Assembly: GCA_026874595.1 (NCBI GenBank)
Contig: CM049318.1
Location: 32,619,956 to 32,683,955, forward strand
Reading direction: 5' to 3'
DNA length: 64,000 nt
Origin: Sipunculus nudus
Taxonomy: Eukaryota > Annelida > Sipuncula > Golfingiida > Sipunculidae
The notes beneath the pieces are model-generated. The model saw only the letters and a list, made by a program, of their open reading frames with translations. It searched no databases and was not told the DNA's origin. This document shows, one piece after another, positions 33,776 through 47,100 of this stretch; position 1 is the stretch's first letter, and each line of letters starts with the position of its first letter. The position numbers were made by a program, and so were the translations under genes.

Positions 33776-34494
33776 TAAGCCTATTCCACAAGTCCTCCAA
33801 GTGACTTTTGACGTCAAAGTATGATGTAAAGGTCCCCCTTGACATGGTAGTACCTTATGGCCATAGTAATATATTTATAATAAACACATGTCAGATTTCC
33901 CTTTGTATCTGGACGGGGATTCCTCCACCCACGGTGTGGATATTTTTTAAATACATGCTATATATTGGTATTTCTGTAGGTATTTTCTCATAATATAACC
34001 TTCAATACCAGGAGAGCGTGGCTTCATTTTAAGGTCAACTTAATGATTGTCACCAGTCAAATTGAACTTTCTTGCATATCCTGCCAACATTTTTTGTTGC
34101 TGAGATCTGCCCCCCCCCCCTTCCCCCTCACGAGGCTTCGGTACATCATATATTCTGTTTAACTCAGAGGTGCAAAAATAAACGAAAATAGCAAAAGCGT
34201 CCTGTATTAGGGGGCAACCCCTGCGCGGGACTGGTGTTCAAAGAAAATTTCCGGTGATGGTACCCTTGAAAGTTGGACGTTAACCAGTGTTGTTCCTGGG
34301 AACTTCTTTATAGTGGAAAAATAATGACACCCCTGTACATTTCGGTATTGTTGTCTTAGATTATATACAAAACGATCAATACCAATGACCATGCTGAACG
34401 CACATTTCGATTATTATATTTTTTTCAAAACGGTCAATATCCATGACCTTGCTGAAAGTTCAGTTCCTGAAACCTTTCCCGGAAACCTCCGTTG

Positions 34495-34735
34495 GCGAGA
34501 AGTCATTCCCTATGTGACGTCACGATTCGCGCTCGACAGATGGCCGTGTAGTCACCTGTTATAACTCCAACGTTAAACTGAGCTGCTAAAACCCATTAAA
34601 CGCTTATTCCTGAGTTATTTATGCGGGGATATATGCCAAAATATTATCACTTTGAGATTTTTACATTTCCCACCTTTATGTCATTTTTCAATCAACATTC
34701 GTTTACCGTTCTTAAAAGATCTAGCAGACACATTT
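34495..34735 (+). repeat. dispersed repeat family A, copy 2
   Basis: Counterpart of 5605-5850 in the same orientation; shares TGTGACGTCAC near 34514 and TACCGTTCTTAAA near 34708. A 30-bp word (CCATGACC(A/T)TGCTGAA) is duplicated just upstream (34386, 34440). Confidence 0.55.
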
Positions 34736-36594
34736 AATCGACTGAAAACAATACCCACTGCTTCCCACAGGGTATTAACGTGTTTATAAAGGTGTGTATA
34801 TATCAAGACAAAGACGCCACAGCAAGCTTTACATTCGATCAAACTGTCATAACACATTAGCAAAGACTCAATCCAGGCTTCATCATAACAATGATCATAA
34901 GGCAGAAGAGTTCATCTCATTTATATTGGATATTTATGAAGTCATGTTTCAGGAATAAGTGCACGTCATCTGTAATATATAATAACTTATAGTGGGCAGT
35001 GAAAAATGTAATGCCTTATATAAGACTTAAGCGTTTGAAAAATAAGAATTACTGATATGAACTACATTGTACTCTCATTTGACTCGATTGCGTGCACTTA
35101 ATGTAAACTCTCTTTATCAATAAGATAATTACACTTTATACCTGGATATAAATGTAGAAAACATGTGCACATAAAAGTAAAACAGAAATGTAAGATTGGT
35201 AAACATTGAAAAAAATAAAGCAGAATCAGGAAAAAAAATGAATTTTTATTTTAAAAGTAGCGGAAATATTTGCATTCAATAAGGACCACTATAGAATATA
35301 TATATTCATTGTAAGTGCAATGTACTGGAATAACAATTGAAATAATATCCACGAAATGCCATCTGCATATTTTGTATACATTGTATTGATGTGATAGAAT
35401 ACAAAATATATGTAATAAGTATTGTATGCCCGTTGTAATAAAATATATGAACAAAAATTTATTACATATAACGTGAGTAGCCCATAGAAAAGCCTCTGTA
35501 AATTTACATGATAAAGACCCTAATGGGCTCTTCATTGTCATTCAAAGAAATACCACTTGTATTTTATTAGCTTCGTGGGATTCAACTTAAAATCGTTTTT
35601 GAGATAGTGTGAAAGATATTGACGATATACAACACGTTATAGGCAAAATGGAAGGGTATATTTTTATGTCCAAAATCATATAACATTTAACTCGATTTGT
35701 CTTTCATTTTTAGTGTTTGGACTTCCGCTTGCTTGGCTGTATGCTTAGATAGCTCACTCACAAGGTCCTTACAAAAGTTTACCACCTTTCACATTATAAT
35801 GTATAACTAACATGATGTCTTGGCTTACGAAAGGATTACTCGATGCAAGCTTTGTGACAGCCTTCGATGCCGTGTATCAATTAGTACAATAACATATTTT
35901 TATATACAGACTTTTCACTTCCTACACATTAGAAAAAATAACATCTGTATGTGAATATACATCCAAATTACTTGGTAATGCAGTCCGTATTTGTTGGTTT
36001 CATCAAAATATGTATGCCCGGTCTCTTTGTTACGTATCCCGGAAGGAGCGAATACTGCCTTCTTCACACTGGAATATTCATAAATACACAGGTCACTGGT
36101 GATATTATCATCTCCAAAAGCACTTCTTGTCCTGTGATATTTCATTTATCTGTGATCAAGTAGAATTGTTTCTTTACCAGCAGATTAAAACCAGTCTGAT
36201 TATAATATAACAAGTAATGATGAAGTACCCAGGCCTGACGCAGAAAATTCCTGTTCCCGTCGATTAATATGGAATAGGACATTAAAGCAAAACCTAGTGC
36301 ACTCCCACTATTATCAGCCATATAAACGAGTAATAATCGGTCCATTTAATTTTCATATTTGGTGGCTGCGGATACACAAGCATCATATATGCAAATGATT
36401 GACCAAGTGTTGGACACGCATCCTAGGCCAACTTATCCGGAACGGCATGTGCTTTCATTCCCAGAAAAAGCTCAGCCGGAACTAAACTCAGGGTGCAGTA
36501 CACCGGAGGATGCATTTAATACATTTGGCCGCCTTACAGACAACTGTACCGCGCCCAGATGAAAGAAAATAGTCCATCACTGCGTGACCTTGCG
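34736..36594. other. intergenic, no gene firmly supported
   Basis: AT-rich. A minus-strand open stretch near 35975-36135 has a donor-like CAA|GTAATT, but the protein is not recognisable. Confidence 0.4.
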
Positions 36595-37565
36595 TTACCG
36601 ATGCAATGAAACAGCATGCACAAACCAGCTCGTTCTTTCATAAACGTTCACCATGGCAGTAATTCACGCTGCAATGAACAGAACGGACAGACCAGCTGGT
36701 TCTGTAAGAAACCTTTACCTAGGTAGATACTCAAGCTGCAATTAAGCAGCATAGTCAGAACAGATAGTTCTCTCTTGAACCTTTACCGTGGTAGTGACTC
36801 GCGCTGCCATAAAAAAGCACAGACAAACCATATGGTTCGTTCTTAAACCTTTACGGAAGCATTGTCCCAGGCTGCAATGAAGCAGCGCCAACAAACCAGT
36901 CCCTTGAAACCTTATACCGGCAGTTGGATACGCTGTTATAAAGCAAGCATTCAAACCGGTTAGTTCTTTTAGAGATCATTAGCGTGGCAGCGACTCACGC
37001 TGCAAAGAAGCAGCACGGACAAACTCACTGATTTTAGCAGGAACATTACCTGAGAAGGTGACCCACGCTGCAATGAAATAGCACGGACAAACCGGCAAGT
37101 TCTATGGAAACCTTGAGCGAGGCAGTGACTCATACTTCAATGAAACAGCACACACAAACCAGCTTGGTATATCTGAAACCTTCACCATGGCAGTGCCTCA
37201 CGCTGCAATAAAAAAGCATGGACAGACTAGCTGGTCTATCAGAAACCTCTACCGAAGGAATGACTCACGCTACAATGAAACAGCACGGGCAAACCAGCTG
37301 GTTCTTTCTGAAACCTTCACCATGACAGTGCCTCACGCTGCAATGAAACAGCACGGACAAACCAGCTGATTCTTTCTGTAACCTCCACCATGGCAGTGCC
37401 TCTGGCTGCAATGAAATATCACGGACAAACCAGCTGGTACTATCTGAAACCTTCACCATGGCAGTAACTCACGCTGCAATGAAGCAGCACAGACAAAGTA
37501 GCTCGTTCTATCAGTAACCTTTACCGAGGTAGTGTCTCATGCTGGAATGGAAGAGCACTGATAGA
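36595..37565. repeat. 68-bp minisatellite, left array (about 14 units)
   Basis: Unit built from CCATGGCAGTGCCTCACGCT, GCAATGAAACAGCACGGACA, AACCAGCTGGTTCTTTCTGA and AACCTTCA. Because 68 is not a multiple of three, the frames it produces are not coding. It marks the left edge of the tandem duplication. Confidence 0.85.
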
Positions 37566-38140
37566 CATCCATGTTCCAGCAGAAACATTTTCTGAGTCTG
37601 AGTTTTAAAAAATACAATAGACAGGCACGGGGCCTCAGTATGGTTATTTTTGCTCCATGAGTTGACGTCAAGGTGTGATCTGCGTGATAAAGTTGGAGGT
37701 GCCACTAATTTTGATTGACAAGTAGTAGCCGAGGAGAAAATCCGCTGATTGTAGCAAGGGAAAGTGGTTTGGATATTATTATTTCTTGTAAAAAAGAGAA
37801 AGAAATGTTGTCATGGGTAATTCTATGTCTGTTTGTTGTATTAAAAGGGGAAACCGGATAATTAAAGTAGGTATCGGAATGAAAATGAGTCTACGTTAAG
37901 CATATTCCCGCAACTATTCAGATATATTTTTTAACAATTTACTTTATTCATACTTCCGGTGTCGCCAGTTTAAAATATACTTTATGGCAAGTTTTCGGAT
38001 TTAAAATGTGAATGTTTGATTCATTTGATGTGCTTGAACTAAAAGATTTCAAGTGGAATTCTTGATAAAACACGCATGTGTCTATACTTCCGTAGCTTCA
38101 TTCTGAGGAAAAATATCATGCAACTTCTTTTGGGTCAGAA

Positions 38141-41100
38141 TTATTGAATAATAAATATATTTTTCTTACCCACTGCGCGATACGTTAAATAGAAACCTCT
38201 TTCTCTTCCGGCTTTACTTGACCAAAATTGAATATACATATGTCGTCCGGTGCTACGAAATTGTTTTCCCGGGTTTACTCTTCCATGGAGTGAATATATG
38301 CCTGGGGCCTTGACACTGTTCCCGTCATAAATGTCCAGATAGTCCACCATATTTTCTGTTCTAAATGATTGTACCGTCAGTACAATCGTCATCTGAAAGA
38401 AAGAACTCTACACGATCACAAGTGCAAAATATTACCAATACAAGTTCTTAAACCGAACATACTTTCAGTAAAGAAAATGACATCATTTGTGAAATGTGAG
38501 TCCATTTACACGTGTATTCCATGTACAATATACAACTCGAATAGGGAACCGTGATTTCGTGAACTCCCTACCAATCAAACTTTATGTATACGTCTATGTT
38601 AATTGCAAAGCAGGTATGCTTATAAGACTATCACACACACACACACACACTTTTTTTTTAATTTAAGGAAGAACCCACCTCCAACTACCTTAATGCTAGC
38701 TCAACAAAGTATTTTTTTTTATTTACAGAATTTCGTTTCAGTTTCGATCTCGTAACAAAGCAGTAGCACACGTTTCTTTCCATTTATATATTTGGTGCTA
38801 ACCAGGTCCGATGACTGCCATTCATGCGGCTGAAGGTTGTGTCATAATTTTCAATGCTGGCTCTTGAGACCTTGAAACCCCGACAAGCGCACTCTTTTGC
38901 GAGGGAAACACGGCTTGAGGGGCACGGCCTAACCATTACGCATGGAGACCGCACATCACAGGTTGCGGCCGAATCACCGATCCTCGGCTGAATTCGGAAC
39001 TCCTGCTCCGAGGCTTTGACTCTGTGCTTAACCGCTATATCACAGAAGTCGGCCAATCAAACACACACACACACACACACAAGCGCCCGCACACTTGACA
39101 TTATACCAGGGCTTAAATATCTATGACTAATTAAGAAACCAAATCAAGATCGAAGATACGTTTTAACTTTGTGACACTGAGTACATCTTTAATCATGGAA
39201 TGGTCATTAATACCAGTGAGTGGCATATGCACAAAAAAAAACGTAAACAAATGAATCACTGTACCAATTACCTCGTTTACGAGTCTATTCGTGAGTAGAA
39301 CAAAATCATTTAAACGTATACGTACGTTTCGTGACGGTGCTGTAATGCTCCAGTGACAGTCGGCGTTATTATGATAGTAATGTCCTGACAGGTAACCGGG
39401 GGAGGTGATAAAGCCAGAGAGCTGATTCAGTGATATAACACGATTCGGGCATGTAGTCCCTTCTGAAAATGGAACCATACATATCATCTTAGACACAAAC
39501 TGCTATTAATGTACCTGCGAGTACACAAATGTAGGTTATGTTAAATGGAAGCTTCATAAATAATAGGAAATAATCAGGGAAACATAGTTAATAATGTGTA
39601 ATAATGTTGTATTGATTATTGTTTTTGGTCGTGAATCATTCAGTAGAATTTTGTTTAATGTATTAAGTAATCTAACTGACTGGACCACTGTTTATAATGA
39701 TAAGCCTATTCTAGAGAATCCAGGTATCGCTTGAGGTCCAGTTGATAATTCCTAGTTTACAGGTTCAAAAGACCAGAGCATACGCTGATTAGAATGTACG
39801 AGTAATTCTTGGGACGAGTTATGTGTTGAGTTGACCCATTGCCGTTAGGAGACATCTTTGAGAGAGTTAGTCCGTGTGTACTTTTCGTGTCAGCCGTAAT
39901 GTTTTCGTGAGGTTAGATCAAGCGGGAGGACTATACTGGTCCTGTAGATCTGTTGTAAGTGTAGCCTAGCATGACTTTATTGTACCGCGAGTATTTGTGA
40001 GGGCGAACGCCATTTGGGACGTGATTGGTGTAACTTTGGTTTTTTACCCCTAGAGGGTGTTTGGATATTCTAAACTTTGGCGTTAATTTTTTTGCGGAAT
40101 ATATTACGCTACGTGTGTGGTGTGACAGACGTATGTGAACGCATGTTAAATTACACATTAAATCAAACAGGAAGATGTAAGCATGATCAGTGAGTTATAT
40201 CCCCGGTGATGAAAAGACAGCATAAAGGATATAGAAATCATGAAATGAATTCCAGAAAAGGTCTAGCTCCATATTGAGTGAGTTTAATATAAGTCATAAT
40301 ACGAATTAACTTTCGAAGGTGCCTTCGCAACGCCATCTGCAGAGAACTACGATTATGTATCAAGGCTAAATGCGTTTTTTTTAACTCTGGACCGGGAACT
40401 GGAAACCTCCGCGGGGTTCTTAGAACATCAAGCACAATTTGATTTTATTAATAAAACATTCCTGGTGAGTAGGGTATGCATAAACGTATCTTTTGCGTTA
40501 TTTATTGCTAACTGACTCACGAATTCTCTTTTGGAAAAATGTATTATCTATTAAAATTGAAACAGCTTTCGGTATATTGATGAGCCATGTGTCGGTTTAG
40601 GGATGACACTAAACTCTGCGTCAGCTGCAAAATAATGAAAAGGTAGGATAAGATAGTATGATCAGTGAAAGGCATTACAATCAATAGAAGGGGTATAAAT
40701 TGACGTCCGGCCATCCTGTATAATCATACTAGGTCTTACTGAGGTCCCAGGAGAAATATATTTGATAAATACCTGTAATCCCTTACAAATAGATCGTATC
40801 ATTTTTTTTAATTCAATGATAATAGCTCATACCAATAGCTTGGTAGGTCACCGAAAAACCCCTTTTTGTCGTCGTGGAGTCGGAAGCGAAGTCCAAATAC
40901 ATGTATTGTCCGGAACTCCGATACTGTACTCCGCGTTCGACATTCCCATGCATAGAAGTAATGCTTGGTTGTGAAGTGTTGTAACCGTCATAAACACCGA
41001 GAAAATCATAATGGAGTTGTGTTTCAAATGACTGAACCATCAAGAGAATATGCATCTAAAATACACAGGGACTGTACAGTTAAGAGAAAGTTCATCTGAA

Positions 41101-44100
41101 GTACACAAAATGCTTAATTAATGATTATGCCATCAAGTGAATATGCACCTGAAATACACAAATGCTTTACTTAATGGCTGAACCGTCGGGAATATGTAAA
41201 ATGCTTTACCTGATGTAGAAACTGTCAAAAAGATATGCATATGAATATATAGATACTTTACTAGAGTGCCAGAACCATCAAGAGGATACGCCAGTGAAAA
41301 ACACAAATTTAAAGGGGCCCATTTTTAAAAACTAACGGTAATCCCTTTTATAAGAAAAAGCAAGAAAACTGAGATATCACCGCACACAGGCTGCTTGTTT
41401 TGTTCATATCAACGTGTTTATAATATGTGGGGCCCGCCAAAATAATCAAAACGAATTCAAGAAGGACATCTGGCATCAATTCAGATGAGGCGGTGCTTTG
41501 CTAATGGCGTTTTGCAACAAGTGATCTTTCTATCTCTGCATATATGCAACTTACCACCTTAGGTTACCTGTTTTCCCATTTATATTTGCCTTGCTATATT
41601 TGCTTCACCTGCATACAACACGCGATTTCCAACCTGAGACATGTTCCCCTTTGTTTCTCTCACTATTTAAAACACCTAAAACTTATTCAGTCACACAACT
41701 ATGGCATTTTAATACTTTAAATAATAAAAATCAGATTGTGACCAGATAACCTTAATCCTCGCTATTTTTTTTTTTTTTTGCAATATATATTTCAACGTAT
41801 TGCCCTGACGACCTTTTTCCTGATGTATGAGGTTGGCAAACAAACATTGCTCCAAAGGGACTTCACTATCCTGCCGTTGTACGGCTACTATTGTTGTAGC
41901 GCTAAGGCTCATTAGTCTTTTTTCAGACACACGGTGGCGCTCAGTAAAAGCCGCTGGGTGTGTTATTGGATGCTATGTAGAACGGGAGTCCCATTGAGTA
42001 TTCACGAGGAATTCCGTCCAGCAGGGGCAAGGTGCCAAAAATTTCGTGTCAGGAATAATCTGATGACAAGCAAACACTATGTCCCAAATTAGATCAAGGC
42101 TGGCCCTTGAATAAATGTACAAAGAGGCAGGCACAAAGGCATTATGTAATAAAATCAATCGTATGTCTGACCTATCAGAGCTATGAGTGGTTATCAGGTT
42201 CATTAGTGCACAGGATGTAAGTTCAAGGGTCACTAGTTCACAAGTTAGAAATTGCGTAGTGCGTGTACACAAATAAAAGGTATATGAACAGATATCTGTG
42301 TTGAGGTTTCTGCATTGTCGAACTCTCGTTGTAATTCTTTCACCTTTTATTATATACAGAGGTTATTCAAAGGGTTGACCATAACCAGAGTGCATACTAC
42401 CCTTGCCTCCAGGATTCATTTGCGTTATATGGGCAAGAATGATCGTATAGGTCAGCTGTTGGAAACCCGTAAGTTGTTCTTTCTTATCACTACATTTTTA
42501 ACACATATCATTTGCCCGTGGGTTTGCTTTAACTATTATAGCAGAGCATACTTGTGCATGGAAGAGTCGTATTAAAAGTATATTTTTGTTATAATTTCTT
42601 CTTTGTTATGGCTTTGTCATCACTACATTTTCAATATTTAGCATTTACTTTAACCTCAAACAGTTTTGAAACAGAATGTGAACACATAATGCCTTCTTCA
42701 TTTAAGTAGATTTCAATTCATGTAGATTTCAATAATATAAACGCAGTCATTATTTAATGTTGTATTTAGAAGAAATATATTTGTAATCATCAAATTACCA
42801 GTGCATAGTAGAATATCCAGGATCATATGGTGAGATGGTTAAGTAACGATAAATCAGTAGGCAGCATTAAGGTTTGTGGACAGCAGGGAGCTGTCATACA
42901 TTTCGTCAAAGGCTCTCCATGCACCAAACATTATCGCTTTGAAGTAAATACGGCATGATCACGACGACTGTTGATTAACTTGAGTTTTAAGGCCTCATTT
43001 AAAAAAGTCACTTTTTTTCTTAAAGCGTGTTTAGTGCTTTTTAGATATAATTCTGTTTGTGTAAATTTCATTATATGCAATGGGCCAAAGCCAAAGACTA
43101 TGATGTACTGTTCTCAGACAAAGAGTCCGTCTATGTGGTAGGCCGGGGTACGTGCTGCGGTAATTCGAATTGCCTAGGCGGGTCCGTATTGGTAATGGGG
43201 CAGAACCTTACTGGTAAGGCCGAAATGGACAGGATGCAGTGTTTGTGTGGTCAAGAGATCTGATTGGCGAAACGCGGACTACCCTTGGAAAATGGATTTT
43301 TTTTGGATGGTGACAATAAGCCGGCACTTCGAGCAGAACCGCGCGAACGACGCACCAGACGTCGCCTGACTACTGTTGTCCCATGAAGTCTTTGAACTCG
43401 TCAAAGGAGATCGACTTGGGACAAAGAACCAATGAGTCTACACAGAAAACGTAGCGGACCCCAGAATGGATTGGATTTCATAGGCGCTTTAGAGATCGTA
43501 GTTTTAACCTCGTTAACTTACTTTTATAGAAGGGCATACTTGTAGACAGAAATAGTCGCATTACTATTAATTTTAATTATTACTATATAATGATAACGTT
43601 TCTCTGTTAATGCTTGTGAGATCTGTGCACGTGTGTCTGCACGAGTGCATGGTTGAGAGAGACAAATGTTTTACCAAATAAGATACCTACCTGACTCCTT
43701 GGGGCACTGATTCTCCATCTGCAGTTCATTGAGTTTCCATAGTTTTGACCATTTTTATATCCAGGGGACGTGATGGTTCCAGTTAACCCGGTCATAACAA
43801 CTACCTTGGGTTTACACTCAGACTCTGCTGTAAAATAAATGGCCTATAAAATATACTGTGTTTATCTTTGCTGAACTAAGAATACAAATACGACCATTTG
43901 GATTAGTAGTTATACAGATGGTCATTACATATCCTTTATTTGCATGTACAAAGGATAATTTTTAATTTTTTTTATAAGGATAGGTCAATGACCTGTTGGT
44001 GGCACTGTGTATTGAATGAGGATGAAAGTATCCATATGATGAGAACGATAGGTTATTATAAAGCCTTCTAGATTTCAAGTTTTCTTTACACGGGGTTAGG

Positions 44101-47100
44101 AATGATCTAGAAGTCGAAACCTCTCGTTAAAGACCGGGTTCCATATAAATACCAGGAGCCGTTACTTTGCAACATGGAGTTAAACAAAATATCTGCAACT
44201 TTTCACATGGGCTCTGATTGTATTCTGAATATTAGCTATGGCTATGAGGAAACATGTTATCTGAGCTGGATTATGGCAGACATGTTCCTAATACTACCTG
44301 TTTTGACATAGCTTGTGTTGTTTATGCAATACAATTAAATATATTTGCTCAGGCTAGCCCTAGTTCAAATTTAACGGGTGGGAGGTGCAAAGCAAAATGA
44401 GTGGCTAATCAGGAACAAGCCCTGAGTAACCCCCATTGTTTATAAACATACACACTTGGCCATCTGTGTTTTGGGTCCACATTCTCACACATTCCAGTGT
44501 ATTCATATGATTATGATAGTGTTACTTACTGACTGTGCACTACATGTCTTTGTACTGCACTCCACTGGACCTACGAGCATCTTATATATAAACGGTATGC
44601 CGTTTGATGATACTGGAGAATATGCTAGGAGACAAGACATGACCATAATGACTTTTAAGTGTACATTTTAGCCCTGGACTTAGTAAGACTGACAAAGGAT
44701 ATTAACCACCTTGTGGGTAGGTGGCACAAATTGACACTGCTGTAGATAAGGCTTATATCAAGTTTAGTCAGTGCGGTTATACCCTACATGTACATCGGCA
44801 CCCAGACATGCTTCCATCGATTACCAGTAATACGGTTATTATCATGGAAGATGGAATGAAAAAGGAAAATGGCGCTGTGGGTGACAAATGAGCAACAGGA
44901 TACCATCGATGCTCTGTTTGGACATAGTGGTTGGGATTTCAAACCTGCTACTGTTTAAAACAGCATGGACAGTCTAACTGGTTTATCAGAAGCCTCTGTC
45001 AAAGGAATGACTCACGCTGCAATGAAACAGCACGAACAAACCATCTTGTTTTTTTTTTGTGAAACCTTCTCCTTGGCAATGCCTCTGGCTGCAATGAAAC
45101 TGCACGGACAAACCAGCTGATTCTACCTAAAACCTTCACGATGGCAGTGCCTCATGCTGCAATGAAACAGCACGGACAAAACAGCTGGTTCTTTCTGAAA
45201 CCTTCACAATGGAAGTGCCTCAGGCTGCAATGAAACAGCACGGACCAGCCAGCTGGTACTATCTGGAACCTTCACCATGGTAGTGCCTCACGCTGTAATG
45301 AAGCAGCACGGACAAATCAGCTTTGTTCTACCTAAAACCTTCACCATGGCAGGGCCTCAAGCTGCAATGGCGCACCACAGACAAACCCGTTGGTTCATTT
45401 TGAAACCTTAATCAAGGCAGTGACTTACACTGCTATTAAGCGGGACGGACAAACTCTCTGATTCTTTCAGAGACCTTTACCGTGGCAGCGACTCAAGACT
45501 GATTCTTGCAGATCCCTTGACCGAATCATTGGCTCACAGTGCAACGAAGCAGCACGGACAAACCAGCCAGAAAACCTTTAGCGATACAGTGGTTCACCAG
45601 CATGAAACATCACCAACAGACCAGCTGGTTCTTTCAGAAACTTTTACCAAGTCAGTAACTCACGTTTCAATGAAGCTGACCGGATCGATAAATCAGTTGG
45701 TTTTATGTAATTCTTTAGCGAGGTATCAACATCGAGGCAGAGATGGCTCTATCAAAATCTTTTATTGAGGCAGTGACTCGGACTAGATTGAATTAGCAGG
45801 TGAACAGATCTGCTGGTTTTATCAGAAACATTTACTGAAGTTGCAATGAAAGAGCACGAACAGACAAGCCGGTTCTATCAGAAAACTTTACTAAGGCACT
45901 CACTCGAGCTGAAAGGAAACAGCACACGGACAGATCAGCTGGTTCTATCAGAAACCATAACCGTGGCAATAACTCACGCTGCTATGAAAGAGCACGGACG
46001 AACCAACTGTTCTTTTTGAAACCTTTCCCTTTGCAATGACTCACGCTGCAATGAAACAGCTTGAACAGATTGAATGATTCTAGCAGACACCTTGACTGAG
46101 ACATTGCCTCACATTGCAATGAGGCAGCATGGACAAAACAAGCTGGTTCTTTTATGAACTTTTACTGAAACAGTGGCTCCCGCTGCAATTAAGCAGCTCG
46201 GACAACCCAGCTTGTTCTATCAGAAACCTTTACCGAGGTAGTGTCTCAAGCTGGAATTAAGCAGCACTGACAGACATCCTTGTTCCTGTAGAAACATTTT
46301 CTGAAGCCGAGTTTAAAAAAAAGACAATAGGCAGGCACGGGGCCTCAGTATGGTCGAATAAGACCTTATTTTTGCTCCATGATTTGACATAAAGGTGTGA
46401 CCTGTAGCCACAAGGACTAGTTTTCCAGAGGGTCAAAACTTTTAGGAGGAATAAAAGATAGGTGTGCCACTAATTTTTATTAACAAGTGGTAGCCGAGGA
46501 GAGAATCTGCTGATTGTAGCCAGGGAAAGTAGTTTGGATATTATTATTTCTTGTAAAAAATAGAGGAAGAAATGTTGTCATGAGTAAGTCTATGTCTGCT
46601 TGTTGTATTGATGGGGGAAACCGGATAATTAAAGTAGGTATCAGAATGAAAATGAATCTACGTTTAGAATATCGGCAGCTCTTCGGATATATTTTTTAAT
46701 AATTTACTTTATTCATACTTCCGGTGTCGCCTGTTTTAATATACTTTATAGCACGTTTTCGGATTTGAAATGTGAATGTTTAATTGATTCATTTGATGTG
46801 CTTGAACTTAAATATTTCAAGTGGAATTCTTGATAAAACACACATGTGTCTATACTTCCGTAGCTTCATTCTGAGGAAAAATATCATGCAACTTTTTTGG
46901 GTGTGAATTATTGAATAATAAATATATTTTTCTTACCCACTGCACGATACGTTAAATAGAAACCTCTTTCTCTTCCGGCTTTACTTGACCAAAATTGTAT
47001 ATACATATGTCGTCCGGTGCTACGAAATTGTTTTCCCGGGTTTACTCTTCCATGGAGTGAATATATGCCTGGGGCCTTGACATTCTTCCCGTCATAAATG

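Noticed and set aside
35915-36145. Minus-strand open stretch with donor-like CAA|GTAATT, a possible further exon of the CUB gene
   Set aside because: The frame that looks best does not match the phase of the last CUB exon. The phase that matches gives only a short tail with no domain.
37187-37459. Open frames in the region before the CUB exons
   Set aside because: They are produced by the 68-bp minisatellite, whose period is not a multiple of three.
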